The translations under genes were made by a program, and so were the position numbers. The notes beneath the pieces were generated by a model that worked only from the letters and a program-made list of their open reading frames with translations, did no database searches and was not told where the DNA came from. Source: Paenibacillus sediminis (GTDB lineage: Bacteria; Bacillota; Bacilli; Paenibacillales; Paenibacillaceae). Taken from it: a stretch of DNA of 64,000 bases. Numbering within the stretch: the stretch's first letter is position 1; every line of letters begins with the position of its first letter. Below are positions 48,169 through 58,294 of this stretch, one piece after another. Location of the stretch: contig NZ_JAGGKP010000012.1 of the NCBI RefSeq assembly GCF_017873765.1, positions 1 through 64,000 on the forward strand, read 5' to 3'.

Positions 48169-48204
48169 CAAAAAAACAAGGAGAAGATTTTTCCTCTCCT
48201 TGTT
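48169..48204 (-). terminator. Terminator of the mnmG-rsmG transcript
   Basis: AACAAGGAGA and TCTCCTTGTT form a 10-bp stem, followed by TTTTTTTGTG on the minus strand. The upstream arm overlaps the first bases of parS. Confidence 0.85.
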
Positions 48205-48216
48205 CCACGTGAAACA
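48201..48216. promoter_or_regulatory. parS: parS site downstream of rsmG
   Basis: TGTTCCACGTGAAACA, a perfect consensus parS six bases past the rsmG stop and overlapping the terminator stem. Confidence 0.95.
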
Positions 48217-48221
48217 ATTTT

Positions 48222-48944
48222 TTACATAATCGGTTCTTTCAATGGCGTACCTGGTTTGCGAGGGTATTTCCCTGGCGTAGGCGCAGTTTTATCAACAATA
48301 ATAATGTGCCGATCTGAATCTTCAACAGGTAAAGTGAAATGGTGTACTTCACGTAAAGAAGCTTTTAATTCTTTCAAGCTGCGAGCAGCTTCCTTCAATT
48401 CCTCTGAAGGGTCGCTCCCTTTCATTGCGGCAAAAACACCGTTTTTACGTACAAAAGGAAGACAGAACTCATTAAGCACATTCATTCTTGCGACCGCTCT
48501 TGCGGTAACTAGATCGAAATGATCGCGGTACCCTTCCTTCCGCCCTACTTCTTCCGCACGTCCATGAATGAGCTGGGTATCCGTTATTCCCATCTGCTGC
48601 GTCAGATGCTTCAAAAACGTAATTCGTTTGTTCAGCGAGTCAATAATCGTTAGCTTCAGATGCGGAAAACAAATTTTAAGCGGAATGCCAGGGAAGCCGG
48701 CGCCGGACCCGATATCCGCAATAGACGTTATTTTGTTCATATCCAAGTAAAAAGATAGTGATATCGAATCATAGAAATGTTTGATGTAAACCTGTTCTCT
48801 CTCTGTAATGCCCGTCAGGTTCATCTTCTCATTCCATGACACAAGCTCGTGATAATAAATTTCAAACTGCTCAAGCTGCTTCTCGCCGATTGTAATGCCG
48901 CGAGCTTTCAAAAGATTTACTAACTGCAACTGTACTTCATCCAT
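48222..48944 (-). CDS. rsmG: 16S rRNA (guanine527-N7)-methyltransferase RsmG
   Basis: 240 aa. The SAM motif IADIGSGAGFPGIPLK (about 73-88) and an early helical part are typical. It methylates G527 of 16S rRNA, and loss can give low-level streptomycin resistance. It starts two bases after the mnmG stop. Confidence 0.96.
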   Translation of the reverse strand: MDEVQLQLVNLLKARGITIGEKQLEQFEIYYHELVSWNEKMNLTGITEREQVYIKHFYDSISLSFYLDMNKITSIADIGSGAGFPGIPLKICFPHLKLTIIDSLNKRITFLKHLTQQMGITDTQLIHGRAEEVGRKEGYRDHFDLVTARAVARMNVLNEFCLPFVRKNGVFAAMKGSDPSEELKEAARSLKELKASLREVHHFTLPVEDSDRHIIIVDKTAPTPGKYPRKPGTPLKEPIM

Positions 48945-48946
48945 TG

Positions 48947-50833
48947 TTAACCTCTCGCCGCTGTTATTCGGTTATAATGTTCGAGATATACGAGTAAGAT
49001 TGAAATATCGGCAGGTGTAACACCAGAAATCCGAGATGCTTGACCGATAGACAGCGGACGAATTTTGGACAACTTCTGCCGCGCTTCAATAGCGAGACCT
49101 TGAATATCTTCGTACACGATATCTTCAGGAATTTTCTTCTTCTCCATCTTTTGCAGACGTTCTACATGAACGAGCTGCTTCTCGATGTAACCCGCATATT
49201 TCACTTGGATTTCCACTTGCTCTTTCATTTCGTCATTTAGCTCGAGCGGCGAAGGAGAGATTTTCTCCAAATGAGCATACGTAATTTCAGGACGACGCAA
49301 AATTGCAAGCAAGTTGGTTCCGTCTTGAATTGGTGTTGAACCAATTTCTTCGAAGATTGGATTAACATCGCTTGGTTTCACTTTTGTCGTGCTGAGACGT
49401 TCAATTTCTTGTTCAACCAATGCTTTTTTCTTTAAAAATTTAGCATATCTTTCTTCTGAAATCAGTCCAATTTCGTAACCGATTGGAGTAAGTCGTAAAT
49501 CCGCATTATCATGACGAAGCAGCAAACGATATTCAGCACGCGAAGTTAGCAGGCGATAAGGTTCATTCGTTCCTTTCGTAACAAGGTCATCGATCAATAC
49601 GCCGATATAGCCTTGAGAGCGATCAAGAATAACGGGTTCTTTCCCTTGTACTTTGCGAGCTGCGTTAATACCAGCCATAATTCCTTGACCCGCTGCTTCT
49701 TCATAGCCGGAAGTACCATTGATTTGACCTGCTGTAAACAGACCAGGCAGTTTCTTCGTTTCGAGTGAAGGCCACAGCTGCGTTGGCACAATGGCATCAT
49801 ATTCAATAGCGTAACCTGTACGCATCATTTCTACTTTCTCGAGTCCTGGAATAGAACGCAATACTTCAAGCTGAACATCTTCAGGCAAGCTCGTGGACAA
49901 GCCTTGTACGTAATATTCGGAAGTATTCTTTCCTTCTGGTTCCAAGAAAATTTGATGCTTCGGTTTATCTGCAAAACGAACAATTTTATCTTCAATCGAA
50001 GGACAATAGCGCGGACCTGTTCCTTCAATAATGCCGGAGAACATCGGTGCGCGGTGCAGGTTGCTGTTAATAATTTCGTGGGTTGTCTCGGAAGTATAAG
50101 TTAACCAGCAAGGCAATTGTTCATTATCAGAAGATTCCGTCTCATAAGAGAAGAACTTCGGATTCTCATCCCCTGGTTGAATTTCAGTCTTCGAGAAATC
50201 AATGGTATCCTTGTGTACACGCGGCGGCGTACCTGTTTTGAAACGAACAAGCTCAAATCCAAGATCTTTTAAGTTTTTAGCTAAGTTGACGGAAGGCTGT
50301 TGATTGTTCGGGCCGCTCTCATAAGTAAGCTCACCCATGATCACTTTCCCGCGCAAATAAGTACCTGTTGTCAGTACAACCGCTTTAGCACGATAAGCAG
50401 CGCCTGTCTTCGTAACGACACCAACGCACTTGCCATCTTCAACGATCAATTCTTCAACCATACCTTGACGCATCGTTAGGTTTGGTTCCTTCTCCATCGT
50501 TTCTTTCATCGTATGTTGATACAAAAATTTATCCGCTTGAGCACGAAGTGCATGCACCGCCGGTCCTTTACCTGTATTCAGCATACGCATTTGAATAAAC
50601 GTCTTGTCGATATTGCGTCCCATTTCACCGCCAAGAGCGTCAATTTCCCGTACAACGTGTCCCTTAGCTGGACCACCAATTGATGGGTTGCAAGGCATGA
50701 ACGCAACCATATCCAAGTTAATCGTGATCATGAGCGTATTTGAACCCATACGTGCAGCTGCAAGCGCAGCTTCAACACCCGCATGTCCCGCGCCGACGAC
50801 GATGACGTCATAATTTCCAGCAACATAACTCAT
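48947..50833 (-). CDS. mnmG: tRNA uridine 5-carboxymethylaminomethyl modification enzyme MnmG (GidA)
   Basis: About 628 aa from the ATG at 50833 (GGGGAG upstream; an open frame reaches 50863). FAD motif [22 protein letters not shown], the [18 protein letters not shown] segment and the C-terminal tRNA-binding helical part are present. With MnmE it makes (c)mnm5 at the wobble U34. Confidence 0.96.
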   Translation of the reverse strand: MSYVAGNYDVIVVGAGHAGVEAALAAARMGSNTLMITINLDMVAFMPCNPSIGGPAKGHVVREIDALGGEMGRNIDKTFIQMRMLNTGKGPAVHALRAQADKFLYQHTMKETMEKEPNLTMRQGMVEELIVEDGKCVGVVTKTGAAYRAKAVVLTTGTYLRGKVIMGELTYESGPNNQQPSVNLAKNLKDLGFELVRFKTGTPPRVHKDTIDFSKTEIQPGDENPKFFSYETESSDNEQLPCWLTYTSETTHEIINSNLHRAPMFSGIIEGTGPRYCPSIEDKIVRFADKPKHQIFLEPEGKNTSEYYVQGLSTSLPEDVQLEVLRSIPGLEKVEMMRTGYAIEYDAIVPTQLWPSLETKKLPGLFTAGQINGTSGYEEAAGQGIMAGINAARKVQGKEPVILDRSQGYIGVLIDDLVTKGTNEPYRLLTSRAEYRLLLRHDNADLRLTPIGYEIGLISEERYAKFLKKKALVEQEIERLSTTKVKPSDVNPIFEEIGSTPIQDGTNLLAILRRPEITYAHLEKISPSPLELNDEMKEQVEIQVKYAGYIEKQLVHVERLQKMEKKKIPEDIVYEDIQGLAIEARQKLSKIRPLSIGQASRISGVTPADISILLVYLEHYNRITAARG

Positions 50834-50901
50834 TTCGTGAGTATCTCCCCTTTCATCGTCCATTTCTCATGAAATGAATCGATTATATTCATATATATAG
50901 C

Positions 50902-52278
50902 TTATTTTCCTAAGCAGAATTGCGAAAAGATTTGATCAAGCAGTGAATCAGGAGCGGTATCCCCCACAATTTCACCAAGCTGTTCCCAAGCAAGCCGAAC
51001 ATCGATTTGGATCATATCAATCGGAATAAGCTGATCTGCAGCATTATATGCATCTTGCAAAGATTTTTTAGCCTTATTAAGGAGTGCAATATGCCGCACA
51101 TTTGTGACGTAAGTCAAATCCTGTGTTTCTAATTTCCCGCCGAAAAATAAATTTGAAATGCGTTCTTCCAACAGGTCGATACCGGACTGTTCCTTCACGG
51201 ACATCGGTACAATCGATTGTTCATCGACGTACTGACGAAGCACATCCATATCCAATTTTCGAGGTAAGTCCATTTTATTCATAATAATAATCGCTTGTCT
51301 ACCACGGATTTGTTCAAGCAGCTTAATCTCATCATCGTGAAGAGGCTCGCTTGCGTTCAAGACAAGCAGCAGCAAATCAGCTTCATCCACGGCAGTTTTA
51401 GAACGCTCAACGCCGATCCGTTCAACGACATCCATCGTCTCTCTTATGCCTGCAGTATCAAGAAGTTTAAGCGGAATATTGTTAATCGTAACGTACTCTT
51501 CGATGACATCACGCGTTGTTCCAGGAATGTCCGTTACAATCGCCTTATTCTCACGTGCGAGGGTATTCAGAAGAGACGATTTACCTACATTCGGCCGACC
51601 AACAATGGCTGTCGTAATCCCTTCTCTTAATATTTTGCCTTCGTTTGCTGTTTTTAACAGCTTTGTGATCTCTTCCATGACGAAACTGCTCTTCTGCTTA
51701 ATAAATTCAGCCGTCAACGTTTCAACATCATGCTCTGGATAGTCGATGTTCACTTCAATATGAGCAAGTGTCTCAAGCAATATTTGACGAAGTTCCGCAA
51801 TTTTACGAGACAGTGCCCCATCTACCTGCTTCAAAGCAAGTGAGAAAGCACGGTCCGACTTCGACCGAATAAGATCGATAACCGCTTCGGCCTGCGACAA
51901 GTCAATACGCCCATTAAGAAATGCGCGCTTCGTAAATTCCCCGGGCTCAGCCAGCCTAATATTTTGCAATAGCAATAAGTCCATGACGCGTTTAACCGAA
52001 ATAACCCCGCCATGAGTATTAATTTCTACAACATCTTCTGTCGTAAAAGAACGCGGCGCACGCATGACTGACACGAGCACCTCTTCGATCTTTTCTCCGC
52101 TCTCTGGATTATATATATGGCCATAGTGAATCGTATGGCTTGAAGCCTCCGACAACTTGGTTTTACTCTTAAATATCCGCTCAACTTCCGATATCGCTTC
52201 AGGTCCGCTTACCCTAATAACAGCAATCCCCGCTTCACCTACGGAAGTGGAAATAGCGGCAATTGTATCACTAATCAC
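50902..52278 (-). CDS. mnmE: tRNA modification GTPase MnmE (TrmE)
   Basis: About 458 aa from a GTG at 52278 with AGAGGTG at six-base spacing; a GTG three codons earlier is less likely. The folate-binding N-terminal domain, G1 [12 protein letters not shown], the DTAGIRE and NKMD motifs, and the catalytic C-terminal FCLGK are all present. It works with MnmG. Confidence 0.96.
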   Translation of the reverse strand: MISDTIAAISTSVGEAGIAVIRVSGPEAISEVERIFKSKTKLSEASSHTIHYGHIYNPESGEKIEEVLVSVMRAPRSFTTEDVVEINTHGGVISVKRVMDLLLLQNIRLAEPGEFTKRAFLNGRIDLSQAEAVIDLIRSKSDRAFSLALKQVDGALSRKIAELRQILLETLAHIEVNIDYPEHDVETLTAEFIKQKSSFVMEEITKLLKTANEGKILREGITTAIVGRPNVGKSSLLNTLARENKAIVTDIPGTTRDVIEEYVTINNIPLKLLDTAGIRETMDVVERIGVERSKTAVDEADLLLLVLNASEPLHDDEIKLLEQIRGRQAIIIMNKMDLPRKLDMDVLRQYVDEQSIVPMSVKEQSGIDLLEERISNLFFGGKLETQDLTYVTNVRHIALLNKAKKSLQDAYNAADQLIPIDMIQIDVRLAWEQLGEIVGDTAPDSLLDQIFSQFCLGK

Positions 52279-52333
52279 TGTTTTCACCTCTTTACACCTA
52301 TCATTACCGTATTAAGATCTATACATAATTAAA

Positions 52334-52372
52334 GAAAAAAGCAATGACAATTGCCATGGGCAAAGTCATTGC
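52334..52372 (-). terminator. Terminator of the yidC-jag transcript
   Basis: GCAATGAC and GTCATTGC with inner GCCCATGGC pairing, followed by TTTTTTC on the minus strand. Confidence 0.85.
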
Positions 52373-52382
52373 GTCTCGCATC

Positions 52383-53069
52383 CTACTTCAGCGTAATGAC
52401 TACACGCCGGTTCGGTTCCTCACCTTTACTATATGTCTTTACTTTCGAATGATTCTGCAGTCTAGCGTGTATTACTTTGCGCTCCTGCGGAGCCATCGGC
52501 TCTAGAACGACTTCCTTATGTGTCCGTATGACACGTCCAGCGAGCCGATCTGCCAAATCCTCAAGCGTCTTCTTACGCCGCTCTCGGAATTGTTCAGCAT
52601 CTAAAGTAATTCGGAGATATCCGTCTGAGTAACGATTGGCGACAATGTTCACTAAATACTGCAGCGCATCTAGCGTCTGTCCTCTTCTACCAATAATGAG
52701 TCCCAAATCAGGCCCTGAAATGTTAAGATTCGTGCTGTCTTTGCCTTGAACCACTTCTACATCGACGGTAAGTCCCATCGAAGCAGCTACTTCTTTAATA
52801 AATGAAGCCGCTTCTTCATATGGATCGCGCTCATGTTCATGTGAACGAGCAACAACTTGATCGTCGTCTGTACTTAGAAGTTCAGGTGCAGGATCCGGAA
52901 GCAGAGCAATTTCCACTTTGGCATCCTTGGCACCGATGAGTCCCAGGAATCCTTTTGATGGCTGTTCTAACACTTTAACCGTAACCCGGTCCTCAGTTGT
53001 ACCCAGTTGGGCAAGTCCTTGTTTTACAGCTTGTTCAATGGTTTTTCCTGACGCAACGACTTTACTCAT
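52383..53069 (-). CDS. jag: RNA-binding protein Jag (KhpB)
   Basis: 228 aa. Jag_N domain (about 1-55), a KH domain (LGLIIGRRGQTLDALQYLVN) and an R3H domain (ending with RRVVITLK) are in order. It binds RNA and is linked to cell-shape and sporulation control. Its start overlaps the yidC stop by four bases. Confidence 0.95.
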   Translation of the reverse strand: MSKVVASGKTIEQAVKQGLAQLGTTEDRVTVKVLEQPSKGFLGLIGAKDAKVEIALLPDPAPELLSTDDDQVVARSHEHERDPYEEAASFIKEVAASMGLTVDVEVVQGKDSTNLNISGPDLGLIIGRRGQTLDALQYLVNIVANRYSDGYLRITLDAEQFRERRKKTLEDLADRLAGRVIRTHKEVVLEPMAPQERKVIHARLQNHSKVKTYSKGEEPNRRVVITLK

Positions 53070-53926
53070 CTCGACTTTTTAGCCTCCTTCGCGCCCTTAC
53101 CTTGCTTGCCTCCTTTACCTTGCTTGCTTTTGCCTTTATCACCACTCACATTAGCAACCGCAGCTTGGTCTTTGTTCCGGTAAAGGAAATAGTTCTGAAC
53201 AATCGTATAGATATTACTATATACCCAGTACAGCGGCAATGCAGCTGGGAACTGGTAAGACATCACAAAGATCAGTACCGGATATACGAACATCATGAAC
53301 TTCATCGGTCCAATTTGCTGACTTGGATTCATGTTCATCATCATTCTTGTTTGCAAGAATGTAGTCAGCGCAGCGAGGATCGGTAAAATAAATAATTTAT
53401 CCGGTTGTCCAAGCTCCATCCATAAGAAAGAGTGCGTTCTAATATCAGGATTATAATAAATCGAGTTATACAGCGCGATATAAATCGGCATCTGAATAAT
53501 AAGCGGGAAACATCCAGCCATCGGATTGATTTGATGCTCTTGAAACAGCTTCATCGTCTCCTGCTGTTGCTTCTCAGGATTATCTTTATATTTCTCACGA
53601 ATTTTTTGCAATTCTGGTTGAATCGCTTGCATTTCTCTTGAACTTTTTACTTGTTTTAATGTTAACGGCAAAATAAGTGTACGTACAATAATAACCATCA
53701 CGAGTACGGCTAGTCCATATTCACCATTAAACCATTGAGCGAATGTGTCCAGTGCTACTGAGAACCAGTATACAACATTGCTCTTCCAGAAGCTCCCGCT
53801 ATTTCTGAGGTCTTCTGTTGACATCATTGCATGCGAATTTGCATTTGTACATCCGGCCAAAATCATGACCAGTGCCATTACTGCGATGAGGAGGATCCAC
53901 TTTCCTCGAGTCTTCTTTTGCGACAC
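53066..53926 (-). CDS. yidC: Membrane protein insertase YidC (SpoIIIJ-type)
   Basis: 286 aa lipoprotein-type insertase. The signal and lipobox LAGC (about 23-26) are followed by five membrane segments, the family motif LPLTLKQVKSSREMQAIQPE and a Lys/Gly-rich tail. The start is GTG at 53926 behind AGAGGGG. It inserts proteins in the membrane and is needed for the spore channel in Bacillus. Confidence 0.95.
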   Translation of the reverse strand: MSQKKTRGKWILLIAVMALVMILAGCTNANSHAMMSTEDLRNSGSFWKSNVVYWFSVALDTFAQWFNGEYGLAVLVMVIIVRTLILPLTLKQVKSSREMQAIQPELQKIREKYKDNPEKQQQETMKLFQEHQINPMAGCFPLIIQMPIYIALYNSIYYNPDIRTHSFLWMELGQPDKLFILPILAALTTFLQTRMMMNMNPSQQIGPMKFMMFVYPVLIFVMSYQFPAALPLYWVYSNIYTIVQNYFLYRNKDQAAVANVSGDKGKSKQGKGGKQGKGAKEAKKSR

Positions 53927-54001
53927 TTCATAACCCCTCTCTTAACCATTCCATTCCACGATGATCATACCATATTTTGATGGACAAAGAAAATAGCTCC
54001 G

Positions 54002-54349
54002 TTAGCGCCCTGAACGCTTTGTCAGTGACGCTTTACGCAGCACATGAAGCACACTTTTCTCAAGCTCCTTATAACTCATAGAAACTGCACCTTTTCTTAC
54101 AATAAAAATGATATCCACGTGATCGATGAGCTCATCTCCATGATGGCGCACGATTTCTTTTACCAAACGACGCATTCGGTTGCGAACTACGGCATTGCCT
54201 ATCTTTTTGCTAGCGGAAACGCCAAGCCGAAAACGTTCAATATCTCTCTTATGAAACCAATAAACAACGAACTGATGGTTGGCAAAAGATTTTCCGTGGC
54301 GATACACACGAGTAAAATCGGCCCGATTTCGTAAACGCAGCTTTTTTTG
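54002..54349 (-). CDS. rnpA: Ribonuclease P protein component
   Basis: About 115 aa from the GTG at 54349, behind AAGGGG at six-base spacing; an ATG at 54385 gives an unusually long front. KLRLRNRADFTRVYRHGKS and RNRMRRLVKEIVR are the RNA-binding signatures. Confidence 0.95.
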   Translation of the reverse strand, partial: QKKLRLRNRADFTRVYRHGKSFANHQFVVYWFHKRDIERFRLGVSASKKIGNAVVRNRMRRLVKEIVRHHGDELIDHVDIIFIVRKGAVSMSYKELEKSVLHVLRKASLTKRSGR

Positions 54350-54463
54350 CACGATAATCCCCTTGCTTGTAAACCTCATACTCATATAAATAGAGAACCT
54401 GAGATTTAGCTTCTTTATTGTATTATGAACATCCTGGCATCAGGATAAACATAACAACTAATG

Positions 54464-54487
54464 AAAAAGCCGCTCTTGGCGCGGCTT
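54464..54487 (-). terminator. Second terminator between rpmH and rnpA
   Basis: AAGCCGC-GCCAAGA-GCGGCTT stem followed by TTTTTC on the minus strand. Confidence 0.75.
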
Positions 54488-54520
54488 GCTTCATCATAGA
54501 TCTATAATCATCGCTCCAAG

Positions 54521-54547
54521 AAAAAAAGACCACCGTAGTGGTCTTTA
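54521..54547 (-). terminator. Terminator just past rpmH
   Basis: AAGACCAC-TACG-GTGGTCTT, a perfect stem followed by TTTTTTT on the minus strand. Confidence 0.85.
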
Positions 54548-54557
54548 TGCACGCACA

Positions 54558-54692
54558 TTACGCACTTAGAACTTTTCTGCCTTTTTGACGACGAGCAGCT
54601 AGCACCTTACGGCCGTTTTTCGTGCTCATTCTTTTACGGAAACCATGAACTTTTTTACGTTTGCTCACATTCGGTTTGAACGTTGGTCTCAT
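54558..54692 (-). CDS. rpmH: 50S ribosomal protein L34
   Basis: 44 aa, very basic: [20 protein letters not shown] at the start and [11 protein letters not shown] at the end. The usual neighbour of dnaA and rnpA. Confidence 0.98.
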   Translation of the reverse strand: MRPTFKPNVSKRKKVHGFRKRMSTKNGRKVLAARRQKGRKVLSA

Positions 54693-54767
54693 TTATTTGC
54701 ACCCCCTTGAAGGATTACTATCATATTCTCTCATCTGTTTCATTTTCCACAGAAAATGCCTTTTTAC

Positions 54768-54796
54768 ATTTAATCATGAACCTACTTAAAAGTCAA
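54768..54796 (-). promoter_or_regulatory. Promoter of rpmH
   Basis: TTGACT (54791-54796) and TTAAAT (54768-54773) on the minus strand, 17 bases apart. Confidence 0.55.
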
Positions 54797-54896
54797 TCAT
54801 GTCCCTCTTTTCTCCAATTCACACAAGTCACTTCTTATTATATATGCCACCCCATTCATTCGAATCTATTTTACTTCACCTAAAATGCCTTCATTT

Positions 54897-55312
54897 ATAC
54901 ACATGTTTACAAAAAACGAGACAATAAACAACCATTCTTCATAACCTGTGAATATTTTTGGGAACAAATGAGAGGAATCCTGTCGAACTTAAACAAATTA
55001 TTAACAATATGTAGTGGTGTGAATAAAAATTATACACAACTTATTGAATTTGTGGATAATTAGCAGTTTTACATTGAAATAAAGGGTTTCTTTTGCTATT
55101 ATTATATTGTTTTTGGATGTGAATATATATTAAAACCCTCGAAATTATCAACAGCCTGTGGATAAAGTTGTGAACAATTCAATTTATCCATCTTTTTTTC
55201 TTTTCACCAACTTGGGGTTTTTGTGGATAAATTTCTACACTATTCTGTTTTTCTCGACATTTCCGCGCATGGCTCAAGCCACACTTGGAACATTTTAAAG
55301 GAGTGAAAGTCT
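54897..55312. other. oriC: oriC, left part: DnaA-box cluster upstream of dnaA
   Basis: Perfect DnaA boxes TGTGGATAA at 55051-55059, 55157-55165 and 55222-55230, with near matches TTATACACA at 55030-55038 and TGTGAACAA at 55170-55178, in AT-rich DNA. This is the upstream half of a bipartite origin and also the site of dnaA autoregulation. Confidence 0.9.
55074..55102 (+). promoter_or_regulatory. Promoter of dnaA
   Basis: TTGAAA (55074-55079) and TATTAT (55097-55102), spaced by 17 bases, with DnaA boxes on both sides. Confidence 0.6.
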
Positions 55313-56659
55313 GTGGACAGCCATACTTCTGAAATATGGCAGCAAATTTTATCTATAATTCAGACCAAGCTGAGTAAGCCGAGTTTCGACACTTGGTTTA
55401 AAGCAACGAAGGCCGTATCGTTAACAGACAATACAATTACGATTTCTGCGCCGACTACGTTTGCTGTGGAATGGCTCGAAAGCCGATACACGAAGCTTGT
55501 TTCTTCTACCATTTACGAATTTTTAAATAAACAAGTAGATGTAAAATTTATTATTGAAGAGTCTAAGCAAGCAGAACAGGCACCCACTCAGCCGCAGGCC
55601 GCTCCGCCGGTACAGCTTGAGGAACCTGTCTCTAATATGCTGAATCCGAAATATACGTTTGATACATTCGTGATCGGATCCGGAAATCGTTTCGCCCACG
55701 CTGCTTCACTCGCTGTCGCAGAAGCACCTGCAAGGGCATATAATCCGCTCTTTTTGTATGGAGGAGTAGGACTTGGCAAGACGCACTTGATGCATGCGAT
55801 TGGTCATTATATTTTGGAACATAATCCGAACAGTAAAGTGGCCTATATTTCCTCCGAGAAATTTACGAACGAATTTATTAATGCGATTCGTGATAATCGC
55901 GGGGAAAGCTTCCGTAACAAATACCGAAACATTGATATTTTGCTTATTGACGATATTCAATTTTTGGCTGGGAAAGAATCAACCCAAGAGGAATTTTTCC
56001 ATACTTTTAATGCACTGCATGAAGAGCGAAAGCAAATTATTATCTCAAGTGACCGTCCGCCAAAAGAAATTCCAACGCTGGAGGAACGGCTCAGATCGCG
56101 CTTTGAATGGGGACTTATTACCGATATTCAGCCGCCTGATCTAGAGACGCGGATTGCGATTTTACGCAAGAAGGCGAAGGCAGAAAATTTAGATATTCCG
56201 AATGAAGCGATGGTATATATTGCGAATCAAATTGATACGAATATCCGCGAGCTCGAAGGGGCGCTGATCCGCGTAGTAGCATACTCCTCGCTCATCAATC
56301 AAGATGTTACAACTCATTTGGCTGCCGAAGCGCTTAAAGATATTATTCCATCCAGTCGTCCGCGAATGATTACGATTCAAGATATCCAGCAAAAAGTAGG
56401 GGAATACTACAATTTGAAGCTAGAAGATTTCAAAGCGCGCAAGCGAACGAAAGCTGTAGCTTTTCCAAGGCAAATCGCGATGTATTTATCGCGTGAGCTA
56501 ACCGATTTCTCCCTTCCCAAAATTGGTGAGGCATTCGGGGGCCGTGACCATACCACGGTAATCCATGCGCACGAGAAAATTTCCGAGCAAATGAAATCGG
56601 ATCAAGAACTATTTAAAATTATTAACAGCATTACGGAGAAAATTAAAAATCCATCCTGA
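55313..56659 (+). CDS. dnaA: Chromosomal replication initiator protein DnaA
   Basis: 448 aa. Domain I (about 1-85), a short Gln/Pro-rich linker, the AAA+ core with Walker [10 protein letters not shown] and Walker [10 protein letters not shown], and domain IV with the box-binding [15 protein letters not shown] are present. The start is GTG behind AAGGAGTG. Confidence 0.98.
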   Translation: MDSHTSEIWQQILSIIQTKLSKPSFDTWFKATKAVSLTDNTITISAPTTFAVEWLESRYTKLVSSTIYEFLNKQVDVKFIIEESKQAEQAPTQPQAAPPVQLEEPVSNMLNPKYTFDTFVIGSGNRFAHAASLAVAEAPARAYNPLFLYGGVGLGKTHLMHAIGHYILEHNPNSKVAYISSEKFTNEFINAIRDNRGESFRNKYRNIDILLIDDIQFLAGKESTQEEFFHTFNALHEERKQIIISSDRPPKEIPTLEERLRSRFEWGLITDIQPPDLETRIAILRKKAKAENLDIPNEAMVYIANQIDTNIRELEGALIRVVAYSSLINQDVTTHLAAEALKDIIPSSRPRMITIQDIQQKVGEYYNLKLEDFKARKRTKAVAFPRQIAMYLSRELTDFSLPKIGEAFGGRDHTTVIHAHEKISEQMKSDQELFKIINSITEKIKNPS

Positions 56660-56821
56660 ACAAGTTAAAAGCCTATGCACAATCTATACACATGTGGATA
56701 GGCTTAATTTTATGTCGTTTAATAGGGGTTATCCACATATTCAGTGCCCCTACTACTACTTTAACTTATATATTAATACTTCATCATATAAACGGCCGAA
56801 TCTCGAATAGCATTCCTGACG
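56660..56821 (+). other. oriC: oriC, unwinding part: DnaA boxes, GC cluster and DnaA-trio
   Basis: DnaA boxes in this stretch include a perfect TTATCCACA (56729-56737) and near matches (TATGCACAA, TATACACAT, TGTGGATAG) at about 56673-56703. A GC cluster GTGCCCC (56744-56750) is followed by TACTACTACTTT (56751-56762), the repeated trinucleotide pattern of the DnaA-trio, and then by AT-rich DNA. This is the basal unwinding order described in B. subtilis. Confidence 0.88.
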
Positions 56822-56854
56822 TTGTGCCGCAAAATCTGTGCTAGGAGTGAAATT

Positions 56855-57997
56855 ATGAAAATCAGCATTTTAAAAAGCTATCTTAATGAATCGATTCAAC
56901 ATGTATCCAAGGCAATATCCAGCCGAACAACGATTCCCATTTTGACAGGTATTAAACTGGACGTTTCGTTTCAAGGCGTAACTCTAACAGCGAGCGATAC
57001 CGACATATCGATTCAATCTTTTATTCCTGCGGAAGATAGCGATAGAACTGTCGTACAGATCGAACAACCAGGAAGTGTTGTGCTGCCGGCGAAATTTTTC
57101 GTTGAAATTATTAAAAAATTGCCATCTGACGAAATTGAGATGGAAGTGAAGGAAGGGTTTCAGACCTTTATTCGTTCAGGCTCCACAGATATTCAGATGG
57201 TAGGGCTCGATCCAGAGGAATATCCTGTACTTCCTAGCATTGAGGAAGACCAAGTCATCTCCATACCTGGTGATTTGCTGAAAACAATGATAAAACAAAC
57301 TGTTTTCTCCATTTCTACACAGGAAACGACTCCAATTTTGACAGGTGTTCTTTGGAATTTAACAGATAATGAGTTCAAATTTGTAGCTACTGACCGCCAT
57401 CGTCTCGCAAGCCGGATTGCTCAGTTAGACAATGCTGATGGAATTCGGTTCAGCAATGTCGTTATCTCTGGTAAGACCCTCAACGAGCTTAGCAAAATTA
57501 TTCCTGACCAAAATTCACGTGTTGAAATCGTCGTAGCGGATAATCAGGTTCTATTCAAAATAGACCGCGTTCTCTTCTACTCCCGAATTTTGGACGGGAC
57601 ATATCCTGATACTTCTAGAATTATTCCGACAAACTACAAAACAGAACTCATTGTGGACACAAAAAAATTAAGTGAGTCGATTGACCGTGCTTATTTGTTA
57701 TCTCGTGAGGAAAAAACGAACATTGTTCGCCTTCAGACGCTTGAAAATGGAACTGTTGAAATTTCATCAAGTTCGTCGGAATTAGGTAAAGTAACGGAGC
57801 AGCTCGAAGCAGTCGAGCTTAAAGGAGAAACTTTGCGTATCTCATTCAATTCCAAATATATGCTTGATGTGCTTAAAGTCATCGAAAGTGAGCAGCTGCA
57901 AATCAGCTTTACAGGCGCAATGAGTCCGATCATTATAAAGCCGGTGGATAACAGCCGCTGCTTGTATCTCATTTTGCCTTATCGGACAACGAACTAA
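56855..57997 (+). CDS. dnaN: DNA polymerase III sliding clamp (beta)
   Basis: 380 aa from the ATG at 56855 (AGGAGTG upstream; an open frame starts at 56822). Three clamp-fold domains; starts MKISILKSYLNESIQHVSKA and ends with the typical LILPYRTTN. Confidence 0.97.
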   Translation: MKISILKSYLNESIQHVSKAISSRTTIPILTGIKLDVSFQGVTLTASDTDISIQSFIPAEDSDRTVVQIEQPGSVVLPAKFFVEIIKKLPSDEIEMEVKEGFQTFIRSGSTDIQMVGLDPEEYPVLPSIEEDQVISIPGDLLKTMIKQTVFSISTQETTPILTGVLWNLTDNEFKFVATDRHRLASRIAQLDNADGIRFSNVVISGKTLNELSKIIPDQNSRVEIVVADNQVLFKIDRVLFYSRILDGTYPDTSRIIPTNYKTELIVDTKKLSESIDRAYLLSREEKTNIVRLQTLENGTVEISSSSSELGKVTEQLEAVELKGETLRISFNSKYMLDVLKVIESEQLQISFTGAMSPIIIKPVDNSRCLYLILPYRTTN

Positions 57998-58017
57998 CGA
58001 GAAAGGAAAGAGATTAA

Positions 58018-58233
58018 ATGACGGAAATTACGATTCACAGCGAATATATTAAGCTGGATTCATTTTTAAAATTAGCGAACTGCGTCTCCACGGGCGGCTC
58101 AGCTAAAGCGCTGCTGCAAGAAGGCAGTGTACGTGTAAATCAAGAGACCGAAGAGCGGCGTGGACGTAAACTGTACGCTGGCGATATTGTGGAAGTTGAA
58201 GGCTGCGGCACTTATAAAGTGATTGCAGAATAA
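58018..58233 (+). CDS. yaaA: S4-domain protein YaaA
   Basis: 71 aa, an S4-type RNA-binding fold: IKLDSFLKLANCVSTGGSAKALLQEG and VRVNQETEERRGRKL. It follows dnaN by 20 bases and precedes recF as in Bacillales. Probably ribosome-related. Confidence 0.95.
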   Translation: MTEITIHSEYIKLDSFLKLANCVSTGGSAKALLQEGSVRVNQETEERRGRKLYAGDIVEVEGCGTYKVIAE

Positions 58234-58294
58234 CAGCTCTACACCTCTGTTGGTTACAGGGCTGCTGCCCTGGAGATGAGGAGGCTTGACGTTT

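Larger units (their letters stand above)
47370..48170. other. Long non-coding region between noc and rsmG
   Basis: About 800 bases without a convincing gene. Contents: three inverted repeats (47447, 47497, 47754), a GC-rich patch (47879-47950) and a 28-codon frame on the minus strand at 47875-47961 without a ribosome site, possibly a gene remnant. Confidence 0.6.
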
